From an uncultured Desulfobacterales bacterium (lineage in GTDB: Bacteria; Desulfobacterota; Desulfobacteria; Desulfobacterales; JAFDCJ01), in assembly GCA_945787595.1 (NCBI GenBank), contig CALZJV010000116.1, forward strand, positions 1-15,689: a stretch of 15,689 bases of DNA, read 5' to 3'. Shown here one piece after another: positions 6,862 to 13,766 of the stretch. The position numbers and the translations under genes are program-made. Within the stretch, counting starts at the first letter, position 1, and the number at the start of each line of letters is the position of its first letter. Under the pieces are notes generated by a model. That model saw nothing but the letters and a program-made list of their open reading frames with translations, was not told the DNA's origin and did not search any database.

Positions 6862-7836
6862 ATGAGGGGAAGATATCTTCTGAAACGATTTTTGCTGATG
6901 GTGGTAACCCTCTGGGTGCTCATCACGGTTGTTTTCTTTCTATTTCGCATTATGCCCGCCGATCCCACCGCTCTTTTTATCGGGGCCTCTCTTCATCCCG
7001 ATTCCCAGAATATGATGAAGGAAATGTTCGGCCTGGATAAGCCCAAGCTGACACAGTACTTTATTTATATGAAAAACCTTTTTAAAGGCGAATTCGGTGT
7101 ATCCATTCGCACAAACCAGCAGGTCGTCGGTATGCTGCGCGGTAAGCTGTGGAATACGCTGTTTATGATGGGCACATCCATGGCACTGGCGCTGATTCTG
7201 GGTGTTGTGATTGGTACCATTCTGGCCTGGAAGCGGGGAACCGGCATCGATACCGGCGGGATAGCCATCTTTCTGGCTCTGCGCTCGGCGCCAGAATTCT
7301 GGTTGGGAATGATTCTTCTGGTTATTTTCGGTTACCTGTTGCAGTGGTTTCCCATCGGTCTTATGCTGACCCCGGGTCGGGCCTATACGGGATTTTTCGA
7401 CAAATATTTTAACTGGGACTTTTTTCATCACTTAGTGTTGCCGGTGTTTACCATGACGATATTTTATCTGGCGACGCCGATGCTGGTCACCCGCAACAGT
7501 ATTTTGGATATTTTGCACGAAGACTTCATTGAAATGGCCCATGCCAAGGGGCTATCAAATCAGCGCATTATGTTTCGCTATGCGCTGCGAAATGCGTTGC
7601 TTCCGGTGGTCACCATCGCCCCGCTCATGCTTGGTTTTGCGATCGGCGGTCAGGTACTACTTGAGAAGGTTTTTTCCTGGCCTGGAATGGGGCGTGAACT
7701 GGTGGAGGCAGTCAACAGTATGGACTACCCGGTGGTTCAGGCGGCCTTTCTCATTCTAGGGGCAATAGTCGTCATCGGAAACTTTCTGGCGGACATCTTG
7801 TATTCATACCTGGATCCCAGGGTTAAGGTGGGTTAG
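6862..7836 (+). CDS. Dipeptide/oligopeptide-type ABC transporter permease (DppB/OppB family)
   Basis: This is one of two channel-forming inner-membrane subunits, 324 residues, the usual length for this family. The N-terminus RYLLKRFLLMVVTLWVLITVV is typical, followed by FFLFRIMPADP (25-35) and the extracytoplasmic stretch LDKPKLTQYFIYMKNLFKGE (58-77) of DppB-like proteins. About six membrane segments are visible. The EAA loop that contacts the ATPases is at about 223-250: FIEMAHAKGLSNQRIMFRYA followed by LRNALLP. The C-terminus has LLEKVFSWPGMGREL and a YLDPRVKVG end, also characteristic. A weak GAAGG (6847-6851) lies about ten bases before the ATG. It is separated from the binding-protein gene by 225 bases containing the REP-like pair, and from its partner permease by 408 bases containing the MITE, unusually large gaps for such an operon. 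Confidence 0.95.
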   Translation: MRGRYLLKRFLLMVVTLWVLITVVFFLFRIMPADPTALFIGASLHPDSQNMMKEMFGLDKPKLTQYFIYMKNLFKGEFGVSIRTNQQVVGMLRGKLWNTLFMMGTSMALALILGVVIGTILAWKRGTGIDTGGIAIFLALRSAPEFWLGMILLVIFGYLLQWFPIGLMLTPGRAYTGFFDKYFNWDFFHHLVLPVFTMTIFYLATPMLVTRNSILDILHEDFIEMAHAKGLSNQRIMFRYALRNALLPVVTIAPLMLGFAIGGQVLLEKVFSWPGMGRELVEAVNSMDYPVVQAAFLILGAIVVIGNFLADILYSYLDPRVKVG

Positions 7837-7838
7837 GC

Positions 7839-7879
7839 CCTTAATTGAAGATTGTCGATTGAAGATTGAATAATTAAGG
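7839..7879. repeat. ATTGAAGATTG tandem pair inside a CCTTAATT/AATTAAGG inverted repeat
   Basis: Immediately after the permease stop, ATTGAAGATTG occurs twice in a row (from about 7844), bracketed by CCTTAATT (7839-7846) and AATTAAGG (7872-7879), which are exact complements. Without a T-run it is not a classical terminator. The sequence overlaps the start of the dispersed repeat copy at 7864-7890. Confidence 0.45.
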
Positions 7880-7890
7880 TATTCTTTCGG
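7864..7890 (+). repeat. Dispersed repeat copy 1 (GATTGAAT..TTAAGGTATTCT)
   Basis: These 27 bases match 9298-9324 at 24 positions. Similarity resumes beyond the MITE (GACAGAGCGA at 8174-8183 against GACGGAGCGA at 9335-9344, and CCACAAAT in both), indicating that a longer ancestral repeat is interrupted here. Confidence 0.6.
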
Positions 7891-7899
7891 TTTAAAAAT

Positions 7900-8164
7900 C
7901 GGTTCTATAACCCCAAAAAAGGTCGTCGCTAAAAGCCGGTGGATGTTGCGTTGTAATCCGTGAAACTGTCTGAGGGGCTTAGTGAGCGTTGAGCCGTCCA
8001 GCTACTCTTTTTCCTCTTTTGCAAAGACAGGTGAGGATGATCGTCAAATGCATTTACAGATTTGGTCCTGGACGGCTTTACGCTCACTTGGGCTCGAGTT
8101 TTTCACGGGTTGCAATGGAATATCCACCGGCGTCGATATTACCTTCTTTATGGTTAAAGTTCCG
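7900..8164. mobile_element. 265-base palindromic MITE with 8-base target duplication
   Basis: The outer ends CGGTTCTATAACC (7900-7912) and the reverse complement of 8152-8164 (CGGAACTTTAACC) form imperfect terminal inverted repeats. The inner arms agree much more strongly: GCCGGTGGAT at 7935, CCGTGAAA, AGTGAGCGT and AGCCGTCCAG ending at 8001 are all mirrored between 8068 and 8131, leaving a 66-base loop. TTAAAAAT directly flanks both sides (7892-7899 and 8165-8172), as expected for a target-site duplication. No transposase is encoded; a 78-codon frame spanning it looks accidental. The element separates the two permease genes, so as RNA it would form a very long stem inside the operon transcript. 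The copy at 9298-9344 looks like an unoccupied version of the same target. Confidence 0.72.
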
Positions 8165-8244
8165 TTAAAAATTGACAGAGCGAAGCGACCTCCACAAATT
8201 TTCAATTGTCAATATTAAGTTCAACAGCCAGAGGAGGAAATACC

Positions 8245-9144
8245 ATGGCTCGCAAGGAATATTCTGAACGCGCCTTGATATTCAAGAATTTTCTTCGCGA
8301 ACAAAGAGAAGTTTTCCGCGGAGAGAAACTCAGCATCGCAGGACTTATTATTGTCGGTATCTTTGCAGTGCTGGCAATTACCGGCCCTTACATCGTACCC
8401 TATGAACCCTATGAGGCGATCGTCGATGAATGGGGCCTGGTACCTGATGATAAAACGCCGTCCAAAGAACACTGGTTCGGAATAACGCGCTTTGGATTTG
8501 ACGTCTTCAGCCAGACGGTTGTCAGTGCCCGCACCGCGATTGTCGTCGGATTGATTTCCGCTGTGATGGTGGTCTTCGTCGGAGCCAATCTGGGCTTGAT
8601 ATCCGGGTACTATGGTGGCTGGATAGACGAAACCATTATGCGGATAACCGACATCGCCTACGGCATACCCTTTCTTCCCATGGCCATTGTGCTCATGACG
8701 CTTCTGGGCCGTGGCATTTCCAATGTCATCATCGTTGTGGTGGCACTTTTCTGGCGAACGACCACAAGGGTTATTCGCGCCCAGGTATTAACCATCAAGG
8801 AACGGCCCTTTATCCAGGCTGCCCGGGTGGCCGGAGCTTCGGACCTGCGCATCATCTATCGCCATATAGCGCCGAATGTACTGCCAATGGCGTTTCTTTA
8901 CGTTGCACTTGCTGTGGGCTGGGCGGTCATCGCCGAGGCGAGCATCAGCTTTCTGGGTTTCGGTGATCCGGATTCGGTTAGCTGGGGGCAGATGATTCAT
9001 TATGTATTCGCCGCTCAGATGTTTCGTCAGGCCTGGTGGTGGTTTCTACCCCCGGGACTGTGTATTGTTTTGCTGGTCATGAGCGCCTTTTGGATCGGTT
9101 TGGCGTATGAGAAGGTGGTGAATCCGCGGTTGAAAATTGAGTAG
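8245..9144 (+). CDS. Dipeptide/oligopeptide-type ABC transporter permease (DppC/OppC family)
   Basis: This is the second channel-forming subunit, 299 residues. ATG 8245 is chosen over the upstream TTG at 8206 because GAGGAGG (8231-8237) sits seven bases before it and the product then begins like other family members: a charged cytoplasmic N-terminus, KLSIAGLIIVGIFAVLAITG (28-47), then IVPYEPYE. The segment HWFGITRFGFDVFSQTVVSA (76-95) is the family's usual TDxxGRD-like region, although the consensus Thr-Asp is altered. The EAA loop lies at about 189-213 (FIQAARVAGASDLRIIYRHI then APNVLP), followed by EASISFLGFGDP (231-242). It should pair with the upstream permease to form the pathway through the membrane. 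The MITE lies between them. Confidence 0.95.
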   Translation: MARKEYSERALIFKNFLREQREVFRGEKLSIAGLIIVGIFAVLAITGPYIVPYEPYEAIVDEWGLVPDDKTPSKEHWFGITRFGFDVFSQTVVSARTAIVVGLISAVMVVFVGANLGLISGYYGGWIDETIMRITDIAYGIPFLPMAIVLMTLLGRGISNVIIVVVALFWRTTTRVIRAQVLTIKERPFIQAARVAGASDLRIIYRHIAPNVLPMAFLYVALAVGWAVIAEASISFLGFGDPDSVSWGQMIHYVFAAQMFRQAWWWFLPPGLCIVLLVMSAFWIGLAYEKVVNPRLKIE

Positions 9145-9297
9145 AGCATTATCATGTAACGATTGAATATTTTTGATTGAAGAATGATATGGCCGCAAAA
9201 ATGCGCAAAAAGCACAAAAATCAAGTTTCAGGGCTGGTAATTTCAACGTGTTAGGATGAACAAAAATCGAAATTCTGGCTTTTTGCGAAAGCATCAA

Positions 9298-9324
9298 GAT
9301 TGAATATTTAAGGTATTCTATCGT
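9298..9324 (+). repeat. Dispersed repeat copy 2, resembling the empty MITE target
   Basis: It matches 7864-7890 at 24 of 27 bases and runs on through TTAAAAAA to GACGGAGCGA (9335-9344). In copy 1 the same two landmarks are 265 bases plus one target duplication further apart. Confidence 0.6.
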
Positions 9325-9433
9325 TATTAAAAAAGACGGAGCGATCCGCCTACGGCAGACCACAAATACTTCCGCCGCAGACAGAGCCGGGTTAGGGGAG
9401 TTGACGTTTATTCCGATTTCCGAATAAAAAATA

Positions 9434-9466
9434 AACCCTGAACAGTGAACCCTGAACCCCTGAACG
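9434..9466 (+). repeat. Copy B of the CCCTGAAC dispersed repeat
   Basis: AACCCTGAACAGTGAACCCT continues as GAACCCCTGAACG, four CCCTGAA-like units in a row. Positions 9442-9464 match copy A (2672-2694) at 21 of 23 bases. It ends five bases before the GGGAG ribosome site of the next gene. Confidence 0.6.
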
Positions 9467-9480
9467 CTTAGGGAGCAGTC

Positions 9481-10497
9481 ATGGCTCTTCTTGAAATAAA
9501 AAATTTAAAAATTCAATATCGTACTAAATCCGGAATTGCTCAGGCAATCGATGATGTAACATTTGCGGTTGGAAGGGGGGACACACTGGGGTTAGTCGGT
9601 GAATCGGGATGTGGCAAGACGACCATTGCCAAAGCCATCATGAGGCTTTTACCCCATAATGGAAGCATCGCCGGTGGCGAGATCCTGTTCAAAGAGCGCA
9701 ATTTGATTGGTTTATCAATGGATGAGGTGCGAAAGTATCGCTGGGAAGAGATTGCTATGATCTCACAAAGCGCGATGAACGCACTCAACCCTGTCGCGCG
9801 GATCGGACACCAGATTATCGAAGCAATCCAGGCCCACCGCCAAATCAGCCGAGCCGAAGCGAGAAAAAGAATGACTGAGGTTTTTGAATTAGTCGGTTTG
9901 AGTCCGGAGCGGGCAGTTGATTATCCTCACCAGTTTAGCGGCGGCATGAAACAGAGGGCTGTTATTGCCACGGCACTGCTTTTAGATCCGGATCTGATTA
10001 TCGCCGACGAACCGACCACGGCTTTGGATGTCCTGGTGCAGGATCAAATCCTCCTCAAGATCAAGGAATTGCTGACGAAATTGGGTAGCGCCATGATCCT
10101 TATTACCCACGATATCGCTGTGGTGGCTGAGACCTGCGAACGAATGGTGGTCATGTATGCCGGCAAAATTATGGAGCACGCCGATACCGATGACATATTC
10201 TACAACCCCTATAATCCCTATACTCTGGGACTTCAAAACGCTTTCCCCAGTGTAAAAGGTGAACGCAAACAACTGATCTCCATTCCCGGATATCCACCGT
10301 TGTTGATCAACCCGCCGCCGGGTTGTCGCTTTGCCATGCGCTGTCCCTTTGTCTTGCCCCTTTGCCGGCATAAGGAGCCGCCGCTGGAAGAGGTAACCCC
10401 GGGACACTTTAATGCCTGCCACCGTGCAGCAGATCTGGAAGAAATCCGGGCAAGATCAAAGGAAGAGGAAACCTGGTTAGATGAAAAGGTTGCGTGA
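9481..10497 (+). CDS. ABC transporter ATP-binding protein (DppD/OppD family)
   Basis: This is one of the two cytoplasmic ATPases that drive import through the permease pair, 338 residues. Visible parts: Walker A GESGCGKTT (40-48), Q-loop ISQSAMNALNP (94-104), signature FSGGMKQR (152-159, with Phe in place of the first Leu of LSGGQ), Walker B DLIIADEPTTALD (171-183) and switch histidine ITHD (208-211). The C-terminal oligopeptide/dipeptide-type domain is complete, with PPGCRFAMRCPF and a later NACHR. The four cysteines (282, 288, 295, 313) match the pattern reported to hold an iron-sulfur cluster in some OppD proteins. GGGAG (9471-9475) precedes the ATG by five bases. The next gene follows after 15 bases, so the two ATPases are surely co-transcribed. 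Confidence 0.96.
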   Translation: MALLEIKNLKIQYRTKSGIAQAIDDVTFAVGRGDTLGLVGESGCGKTTIAKAIMRLLPHNGSIAGGEILFKERNLIGLSMDEVRKYRWEEIAMISQSAMNALNPVARIGHQIIEAIQAHRQISRAEARKRMTEVFELVGLSPERAVDYPHQFSGGMKQRAVIATALLLDPDLIIADEPTTALDVLVQDQILLKIKELLTKLGSAMILITHDIAVVAETCERMVVMYAGKIMEHADTDDIFYNPYNPYTLGLQNAFPSVKGERKQLISIPGYPPLLINPPPGCRFAMRCPFVLPLCRHKEPPLEEVTPGHFNACHRAADLEEIRARSKEEETWLDEKVA

Positions 10498-10512
10498 AAT
10501 ATTGGTGCTAAT

Positions 10513-11499
10513 ATGGTGAATCCTCTTATCCAAGTCCAGAATCTAAAGAAGTACTTTATGATCGGCAAAGGCCCTTTCTCATCTTTATTCGGCTTGAAGG
10601 ATGAACTGGTTAAGGCAGTCGACGGTGTTAGCTTTTCCGTCGAGCAGGGGAATATTTTAGGATTGGCCGGCGAAAGCGGCTGCGGAAAGACAACTACCGG
10701 TATGGTCTGCGTCAGACTCCACCGGCCTACGGAGGGCAGCATCCTCTTTGAGGGTCAGAATATAGCTGCTTACGAAGGTAAACAATTGCTTCGCTTTCGA
10801 CGAAATGCTCAGATGATATTCCAGGACCCCTATGAATCATTAAATCCTCGATTCACGGTCTTCAGAACGGTTTATGAACCGCTGGAGATCCATGGCGTTA
10901 GTAGGTATTCAGAAAGGCAAGAGCTGGTTCACCGGGCATTGGAACGGTCGGAGTTAAGACCGGCCGAGCAGTTTTTCGCCATGTACCCGCATCAGCTCAG
11001 TGGCGGGCAGAGACAGCGCGTCGCAATTGCCAGGGCCATTGTGCTGGAACCCAAATTCCTGGTGGCCGACGAACCGGTTTCCATGCTGGATGTCTCCATC
11101 CGAGCGGGGATGCTGAAATTATTCAAGCGCCTGACCGAAACCATGGAGATGGCCGGTGTATTTGTTTCCCATGACCTGTCCCTGCTCAGGCATATCTGCG
11201 ATCAGACGGCCATTATGTATCTGGGTCGAATCGTTGAAATAGGTGATACCGAGACCATTATCACCCGACCAACCCACCCATACGCCCGTGCACTTCTGGC
11301 CGGTGTGAGTGTTCCCGACCCCAGAATCAAAAGGGAACGGATTGTTTTAAAAGGTGAAGTGCCCAGCGCCAAGAACATTCCCGCCGGATGTCGGTTCAAC
11401 CCGCGTTGCTATATGGCCCGGGACCGTTGCCGCCAGGAGGATCCGCCGCTCGAAATTAAGGCCAGTGGCGCTGAAGCGGCGTGTTTTTATGTTGATTAA
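10513..11499 (+). CDS. ABC transporter ATP-binding protein (DppF/OppF family)
   Basis: This is the partner ATPase, 328 residues. It has the long N-terminal insertion typical of the F subunits (YFMIGKGPFSSLFGLKDELVKA, about 14-35 split as YFMIGKGPF and SSLFGLKDELVKA). Walker A is GESGCGKTT (53-61), Q-loop IFQDPYESLNPR (102-113), signature LSGGQRQR (162-169), Walker B FLVADEPVSMLD (182-193) and switch VSHD (218-221). The C-terminal domain retains GCRFNPRC and the four cysteines at 293, 299, 306 and 324. Together with the preceding subunit it should form the nucleotide-binding heterodimer. There is no clear ribosome site before ATG 10513; AAAAGGT at the end of the upstream gene and the 15-base gap suggest translational coupling. 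Confidence 0.95.
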   Translation: MVNPLIQVQNLKKYFMIGKGPFSSLFGLKDELVKAVDGVSFSVEQGNILGLAGESGCGKTTTGMVCVRLHRPTEGSILFEGQNIAAYEGKQLLRFRRNAQMIFQDPYESLNPRFTVFRTVYEPLEIHGVSRYSERQELVHRALERSELRPAEQFFAMYPHQLSGGQRQRVAIARAIVLEPKFLVADEPVSMLDVSIRAGMLKLFKRLTETMEMAGVFVSHDLSLLRHICDQTAIMYLGRIVEIGDTETIITRPTHPYARALLAGVSVPDPRIKRERIVLKGEVPSAKNIPAGCRFNPRCYMARDRCRQEDPPLEIKASGAEAACFYVD

Positions 11500-11516
11500 C
11501 GCTTTCATAAGGTCAA

Positions 11517-11540
11517 AAATTTAACAAATGAGTTAAATTT
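11517..11540. repeat. AT-rich hairpin AAATTTAAC / GTTAAATTT
   Basis: A perfect nine-base inverted repeat around a six-base loop lies in the 80-base gap between the second ATPase and the first M29-type gene. There is no T-run, so it is more likely an operator, processing site or weak pause than a terminator. Its right arm is part of ATGAGTTAAATTTCGATAGT, similar to ATGAGTTTAATTTCGATAAT near 2263; this may be chance in AT-rich DNA. Confidence 0.4.
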
Positions 11541-11579
11541 CGATAGTAAAACTAAGCGACCAAATCGGGAGAAATGCCG

Positions 11580-12569
11580 ATGGGAACCAATAAAATTATC
11601 GATGCTGTCAAAAGTGCTGACCTGATCGTTCGTGAGCTTCTGGCGATCCAACCGGGAGAAGAAGTGGTTCTGATCGCGGATCCTGAAACCGATATTGAAA
11701 TGGTGCAGGCGCTCTGCGGGGTTTCACAAGCCGTCGGGGCTGAGTGTACCATTGCGATCATGCCATCGCGGCCCGTGAAAGAATCTCTCAAAATGACCAA
11801 ATTCATAGACAAAGGGCTGGAAGCCGCCGATGTCGTCATCGGCATGACCAAAGCCAGCGGGGCGGCGTGCTGGAGTCCTTTAATAAGTACTTTAAAAAAG
11901 GAGACCGGCCTCAGGTTTCTTTCCATGGTTCTTAGAGATTTAGATATATGGACTAAAGGTGGCGCAACCGCGGATTACTACGAGATCCTTAAAACCGGCA
12001 AGAGACTTAAGTCGGTTTGGGGAAAGGGGCAGGAAATTTATCTAACCACTGAAAAGGGTACCAATTTGAGAGCCCGGATTGGGGGGGCGCCGCCTTTCAT
12101 TGAAGCGGGTTTTGCAACCAAACCCGGACAAACCGGTGCATTTTCCGATGGGGAAGTATCCCAAGGACCCGTGCAGGGAACCGCCGAGGGTGTTGTGATT
12201 GTTGACGGACCCATTGCCCATATTGATTTGCCGGCAAGTCCTATTCGGCTGGAGATAGAAAAGGGCCGCGTGGTTAAAATAGAGGGAGACGAGCGCGGTA
12301 CCAGAGAACTGCGAGATATTGTGGAACATGTTAAGGATGCCGATAATTTCGCCGAGATCGGGATTGGCTTGAACCCGAGCTGTTTGCAGAATGGAAAATT
12401 CGAAGAGGAAAAAAAGCGCCTGGGCAATGTCCACATAGCTGTGGGACGTAATACCGGCGGATATGGCGGAACCATCGCGTCGTTGGTTCATTTGGATATG
12501 GTCATTTATGATGCCACGGTGAAAACCGATAGAGATATTTTGCTGCAGGATGGGAAACTGTGCGTTTAA
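11580..12569 (+). CDS. M29-type (AmpS/AmpT-like) metallopeptidase family protein, paralogue 1
   Basis: The 329-residue product belongs to the M29 aminopeptidase family (COG2309), dimetal exopeptidases; a related branch includes the non-peptidase NicX, a dihydroxypyridine dioxygenase. The N-terminal half is Rossmann-like (GEEVVLIADPETDIEMVQAL, 26-45). The C-terminal half carries the likely metal residues: GEV (191-193), AEIGIGLNP (258-266, Glu259), FEEEKK (274-279), NVHIAVG (283-289, His285) and VHLDMV (303-308, His304 and Asp306). This is the Glu-Glu-His-His-Asp set of the family. ATG 11580 is preferred over ATG 11574 because GGGAG (11567-11571) is eight bases from it but only two from the other. 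It follows the transporter genes closely and should act on the imported compound. Family sure, reaction unsure: peptide hydrolysis or a NicX-like step. Confidence 0.85.
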   Translation: MGTNKIIDAVKSADLIVRELLAIQPGEEVVLIADPETDIEMVQALCGVSQAVGAECTIAIMPSRPVKESLKMTKFIDKGLEAADVVIGMTKASGAACWSPLISTLKKETGLRFLSMVLRDLDIWTKGGATADYYEILKTGKRLKSVWGKGQEIYLTTEKGTNLRARIGGAPPFIEAGFATKPGQTGAFSDGEVSQGPVQGTAEGVVIVDGPIAHIDLPASPIRLEIEKGRVVKIEGDERGTRELRDIVEHVKDADNFAEIGIGLNPSCLQNGKFEEEKKRLGNVHIAVGRNTGGYGGTIASLVHLDMVIYDATVKTDRDILLQDGKLCV

Positions 12570-12670
12570 GATAAATTTCGCGCTTTCGAATTTTCGTGTT
12601 TTCGAGGTGCAGAAAGTTTTTTTATAAAAGATGTAAAGAAATCATAACTAAGACTTTAAAGAGATTTAAG

Positions 12671-13729
12671 ATGCATTGCTCATCTATAGTAATTGATCTC
12701 AGCAAAACTGCGGATTTAATTATTCGGAAACTGCTCGCGTTGAGAGCGCAGGAAGAACTTCTTCTGATTGCCGATACTGGAACGAAAATGGAGATGGTTT
12801 ACGCTCTGGCATCGGTAGCGAAAAGTATCGGCTGCGAATATACGATCGCGATTATGCCCGGCCGCGAGGGTCAACCCCATTTGTCCAACATCCTTCCCAG
12901 ATCCGTTGCGAAAGCCTTTGAAGGTGCCGATGCGGCCATTGGTTTGACACGCACCAGTTTTGGTCCCTCAGTGGCTCCCATTCAATCGGAACTCGTTTTT
13001 CAAAAAAAGCGATTAAGATACTTATCCATGGTGCTGCGCGACCCGGAAAGTATGCTGCGTGGGGGGGCCTTAGCCGATTACGATGAGATCAAAAAGACAT
13101 CCGCCAAACTTAAACATGTATTTGAGGACGGTTCGCGTTTGACGATCCGGACAGACTTAGGGACTGATTTATCCGTCGATGTTCCCAAGCCCGGGGATTC
13201 ACCGGACTTCCATGGACCTTTTGTTCGGGTGGAAGACGGATGGGCAGCAACACCCGGTGAAGAGGCTGCCTTTCCGGATGGAGAAGTGTTCTTTGCACCG
13301 CGAGAATATTCCACCCAGGGCCGCCTCGTCATCGACGGGCCTATTGAATATGTGGGTTTGCCGGACAGCCCCATCGAAGTGATAATTGAAAAGGGAAGAA
13401 TCGTTGCCGTAAACGGCAAATCAATAGCAGCTCGTAAACTTCGAGATCTTGTCGAAACCATCGAAGATGCACAAATTATCGGAGAAATCGCTGTGGGTAT
13501 TAATCCATGTTCCTTAAAGGATGGAACCGCTCAGGAGGAAAAGAAAGCATTGGGTAACTGTCACATTGGTTTTGGTATTGCCAGGGCATTTACGGGATCA
13601 TGGATGGCCAAACACAAAACGATCATCCACAGTGATATGGTGATTCGGGATGTGACCGTTTCTATTGACGGCAAAACTGTGGTAGACAATAACGCAATTA
13701 TATTGTCGGGCAGTGAGCGTTCTTACTAG
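12671..13729 (+). CDS. M29-type (AmpS/AmpT-like) metallopeptidase family protein, paralogue 2
   Basis: This 352-residue relative of the preceding gene aligns along its whole length: TADLIIRKLLAL (13-24) against SADLIVRELLAI, YTIAIMPGR against CTIAIMPSR, RYLSMVLRDP (116-125) against RFLSMVLRDL. Likely metal residues are again present: FPDGEVFFAP (201-210, Glu205), GEIAVGINP (271-279, Glu272), QEEKK (288-292), NCHIGFG (296-302, His298) and IHSDMV (319-324, His320 and Asp322). It has an extra loop around FTGSWMAKHK (307-316). ATG 12671 is used because it matches the paralogue's N-terminus; the open frame extends to a GTG at 12596, but those 25 basic residues have no family similarity. The ribosome site is weak (AAAGAG). 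M29 enzymes are dimers, so the pair could form a heterodimer or act on different products. Confidence 0.83.
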   Translation: MHCSSIVIDLSKTADLIIRKLLALRAQEELLLIADTGTKMEMVYALASVAKSIGCEYTIAIMPGREGQPHLSNILPRSVAKAFEGADAAIGLTRTSFGPSVAPIQSELVFQKKRLRYLSMVLRDPESMLRGGALADYDEIKKTSAKLKHVFEDGSRLTIRTDLGTDLSVDVPKPGDSPDFHGPFVRVEDGWAATPGEEAAFPDGEVFFAPREYSTQGRLVIDGPIEYVGLPDSPIEVIIEKGRIVAVNGKSIAARKLRDLVETIEDAQIIGEIAVGINPCSLKDGTAQEEKKALGNCHIGFGIARAFTGSWMAKHKTIIHSDMVIRDVTVSIDGKTVVDNNAIILSGSERSY

Positions 13730-13766
13730 TTCATACCTCCCAAGATCGGGGAAAAGGGGAAAAGCA

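Larger units (their letters stand above)
9145..9480. other. Repeat-filled gap between permease and ATPase genes
   Basis: These 336 bases carry no believable gene. An AT-rich stretch at 9160-9297 (including CGCAAAAATGCGCAAAAAGC and CTGGCTTTTTGCGAAAGC) resembles intergenic filler I associate with Desulfobacterales genomes, but that is memory, not something shown here. It is followed by dispersed repeat copy 2 (9298-9324), the GACGGAGCGA stretch (9335-9344) and the CCCTGAAC-type repeat at 9434-9466, which ends only a few bases before the ATPase ribosome site. No T-run terminator interrupts it, so read-through from the permease is plausible. Confidence 0.5.

Noticed and set aside
7982..8218. 78-codon frame across the MITE.
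   Set aside because: It is made from the palindrome arms and loop, with no ribosome site or recognisable motif.
9046..9363. 105-codon minus-strand frame running out of the permease into the intergenic repeats.
   Set aside because: It is antisense to the conserved end of the permease and to repeats shared elsewhere in the window; no start signal.
12596..12670. 25-residue extension of the second M29-type protein from GTG 12596.
   Set aside because: Basic, cysteine-containing sequence without family similarity and without a ribosome site; the paralogue begins at the equivalent of ATG 12671.
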